This document shows positions 13,212-14,167 of a stretch of DNA of 14,167 bases, one piece after another. Within the stretch, counting starts at the first letter, position 1, and each line of letters begins with the position of its first letter. A program made the translations under genes and the position numbers. The notes beneath the pieces were generated by a model that saw only the letters and a program-made list of their open reading frames with translations, was not told where the DNA came from and did no database searches. This stretch comes from Hermodarchaeum sp048939595 (GTDB lineage Archaea > Asgardarchaeota > Hermodarchaeia > Hermodarchaeales > Hermodarchaeaceae): assembly GCA_048939595.1 (NCBI GenBank), contig JBHLPI010000052.1, positions 1-14,167 of the forward strand, written 5' to 3'.

Positions 13212-13505
13212 CAGGTTTTTTACTTCAAGTCTGTTGAAATTTCCCACTTCAGTTGGTGTCTGTTATGCGCGATTCACTTCGTGGTTGGAACCTGGTTCGC
13301 GTTCAATATTTGATTGTACTCCTTTGTATAATGATGGCTTATTTTATTTTGCGTGGGCGTTCTCCTCTTCTACATCTCAGACCTGGTCATCGTTTGGAAT
13401 CGATTCAACACACCCATCTTCTATGCTAGTCTAATCATCTCCATCACATATCTCCTTGGGCAACTACTAGTTCAACTGACCCCACTTATTCTAAACCAAC
13501 ACTGA
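13212..13505 (+). pseudogene. YhhN/TMEM86-type membrane protein, truncated and frameshifted
   Basis: The last part is unmistakably protein-like: WLILFCVGVLLFYISDLVIV then WNRFNTPIFYASLIISITYL and LGQLLVQLTPLILNQH, ending at TGA 13503-13505. The pattern F-x-x-G-x-L-L-F-x-I-S-D ... N-R-F ... T-Y-x-x-G-Q-x-L is the C-terminal end of YhhN (lysoplasmalogenase-like) proteins. The helix before it continues in a second frame (YLIVLLCIMMAYFIL, about 13305-13346), and the part before that may lie in the first frame again (FYFKSVEISHFSWCLLCAIH, from 13218). The frame order 0-2-0 implies two opposite single-base shifts, and three stops interrupt frame 0 between them. Family members are about 200 residues; only the C-terminal half remains, with no start codon. 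It is a decaying gene or, less likely, carries sequencing errors. Confidence 0.6.
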
Positions 13506-13522
13506 GAAATAACCAAAACACG

Positions 13523-14017
13523 CTAGACATCTTCGACGTGAAATACCACTAGATCCAAGTGTGTCAGCGCCTCCTCAACAATTGGACCTTTTTGCATACA
13601 AGCTTGAGCAAAATCACTTCCACGCACTGTTAGAAATCGTTCTCCGAAACCTACATTCATTTGCTTGAGTAAATCAGAAGGAAATCGAAGTAGATATTCC
13701 TTTTCAAAGAAAACAGTACCTAGGACTTGAATCTTTACAGATGGATCGAATCGTCTCTTCGTTGTGATTGCAAAACCCCCTGACTTCCGACTCGCGGGAA
13801 CAACGATGAAGTCATCCTTTGCTGTGAATTCGTACTCATTCCAAGCCGATGGAGGTATGGGCAGCTGTCCTTCTGAATCCATTACAATCCACCCATAAGT
13901 CCATTTTCCCCCCTTCACAAGCTGTGGCAATGTGAACATCTCCCAAATGTTGATCGGATTTCTTTCTGGTGTCGCAACTAGTAAAGATTTATGTACTGTC
14001 ACTTTGACAAAGCTCAT
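13523..14017 (-). CDS. Unrecognised 164-residue protein
   Basis: 164 residues from an ATG at 14017. It has no membrane segment and no signal peptide. Two halves can be seen: SEGQLPIPPSAWNEYEFTAK (49-68) with DDFIVVPASRKSGGFAITTK (69-88), and later GTVFFEKEYLLRFPSDLLKQ with MNVGFGERFLTVRGSDFAQA. The I-P-P-S-A-x-x-E-Y-x-F pattern followed by R-K-S-G-G-F, and the F-P-S-D-L-L-K-Q-x-x-V-x-x-G-E-R-F-L-T-V-R-G pattern, both look like strand-helix-strand hairpins of an AbrB/SpoVT-like fold, which would make this a fused double hairpin. That is inference from pattern alone. It diverges from the Cys-rich protein at 14046 with a 28-base gap. Confidence 0.7.
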   Translation of the reverse strand: MSFVKVTVHKSLLVATPERNPINIWEMFTLPQLVKGGKWTYGWIVMDSEGQLPIPPSAWNEYEFTAKDDFIVVPASRKSGGFAITTKRRFDPSVKIQVLGTVFFEKEYLLRFPSDLLKQMNVGFGERFLTVRGSDFAQACMQKGPIVEEALTHLDLVVFHVEDV

Positions 14018-14045
14018 TCATTAACCAATTTTGGTGAACTATACC

Positions 14046-14167
14046 ATGAGTACGCATTGTCATGACATGAAAAAGGGCCAAATCTTCACCTGTGAGGATT
14101 GTGGGCTTGAACTCCAAGTCGTTGCTGAATGCACGGAATGTGAAACAGAAGAAGGCACTTGTGGCTG
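14046..14167 (+). CDS. Cys-rich metal-binding protein, N-terminal part (runs off right edge)
   Basis: 40 residues are visible: MSTHCHDMKKGQIFTCEDCG, LELQVVAECTECETEEGTCG, then the window ends. Cys5, Cys16, Cys19, Cys29, Cys32 and Cys39 are present. The segment KKGQIFTCEDCGLELQVV resembles the metal-binding start of desulforedoxin/desulfoferrodoxin-like small proteins (K-x-G-x-x-Y/F-x-C-x-x-C-G-x-x-x-x-V), whose second Cys pair would lie off the window. It may hold iron or zinc. The start is an ATG in a 28-base divergent gap with the unrecognised minus-strand gene. Confidence 0.65.
   Translation, partial: MSTHCHDMKKGQIFTCEDCGLELQVVAECTECETEEGTCG

Overview
The window looks archaeal, possibly from an Asgard-type genome (inference from gene content and style, not proven). 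The signs are AT-rich TATA-like boxes about 25-35 bases ahead of genes, one near-leaderless start (the PadR gene), several GTG or TTG starts, a mix of strong and absent Shine-Dalgarno sites, an archaeal T-run terminator, and short compact intergenic gaps. No tRNA, rRNA, CRISPR array, integrase or transposase gene was found.

Layout. 1-182 (minus) is the start of a small helix-turn-helix regulator that runs off the left edge. 345-2398 (minus) is a two-gene operon, an FtsX/MacB-type permease and its LolD/MacB-type ATPase, coupled by an ATGA overlap. A PadR repressor (2493-2978, plus) diverges from it and is its probable regulator. Next come a two-helix membrane protein (minus), a flavin-reductase-like FMN protein (minus), a UPF0173-type metallo-beta-lactamase-fold hydrolase (plus), a GNAT acetyltransferase (plus) and a possible tiny basic protein (minus). 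5823-6782 has no convincing protein gene but holds a strongly foldable stretch (about 6066-6430) behind a TATA-like box, and two near-identical 19-base copies of a palindromic motif about 700 bases apart. 6783-9493 (plus) is a three-gene ABC-2 exporter operon: one ATPase and two different six-helix permeases. It is followed by an alpha/beta hydrolase, a second compact structured-RNA candidate with interleaved helices and a T-run (10396-10550), an atypical Fpg/Nei-family DNA glycosylase, a PaaI-type thioesterase, a uridine-phosphorylase-like enzyme, a small CxxxxH/CxxC zinc protein, a decayed C-terminal half of a YhhN (lysoplasmalogenase-like) membrane protein, an unrecognised 164-residue protein (minus) and, running off the right edge, a small Cys-rich metal-binding protein.

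How it works together. Two unrelated ABC exporters dominate, each with its own palindromic or divergent control region; the rest are single-gene housekeeping or salvage enzymes. I see no multi-gene defence or mobile system. The parts most likely to be new are the two structured intergenic RNAs, the repeated palindrome, and the glycosylase that lacks two arginines usually seen in its family.
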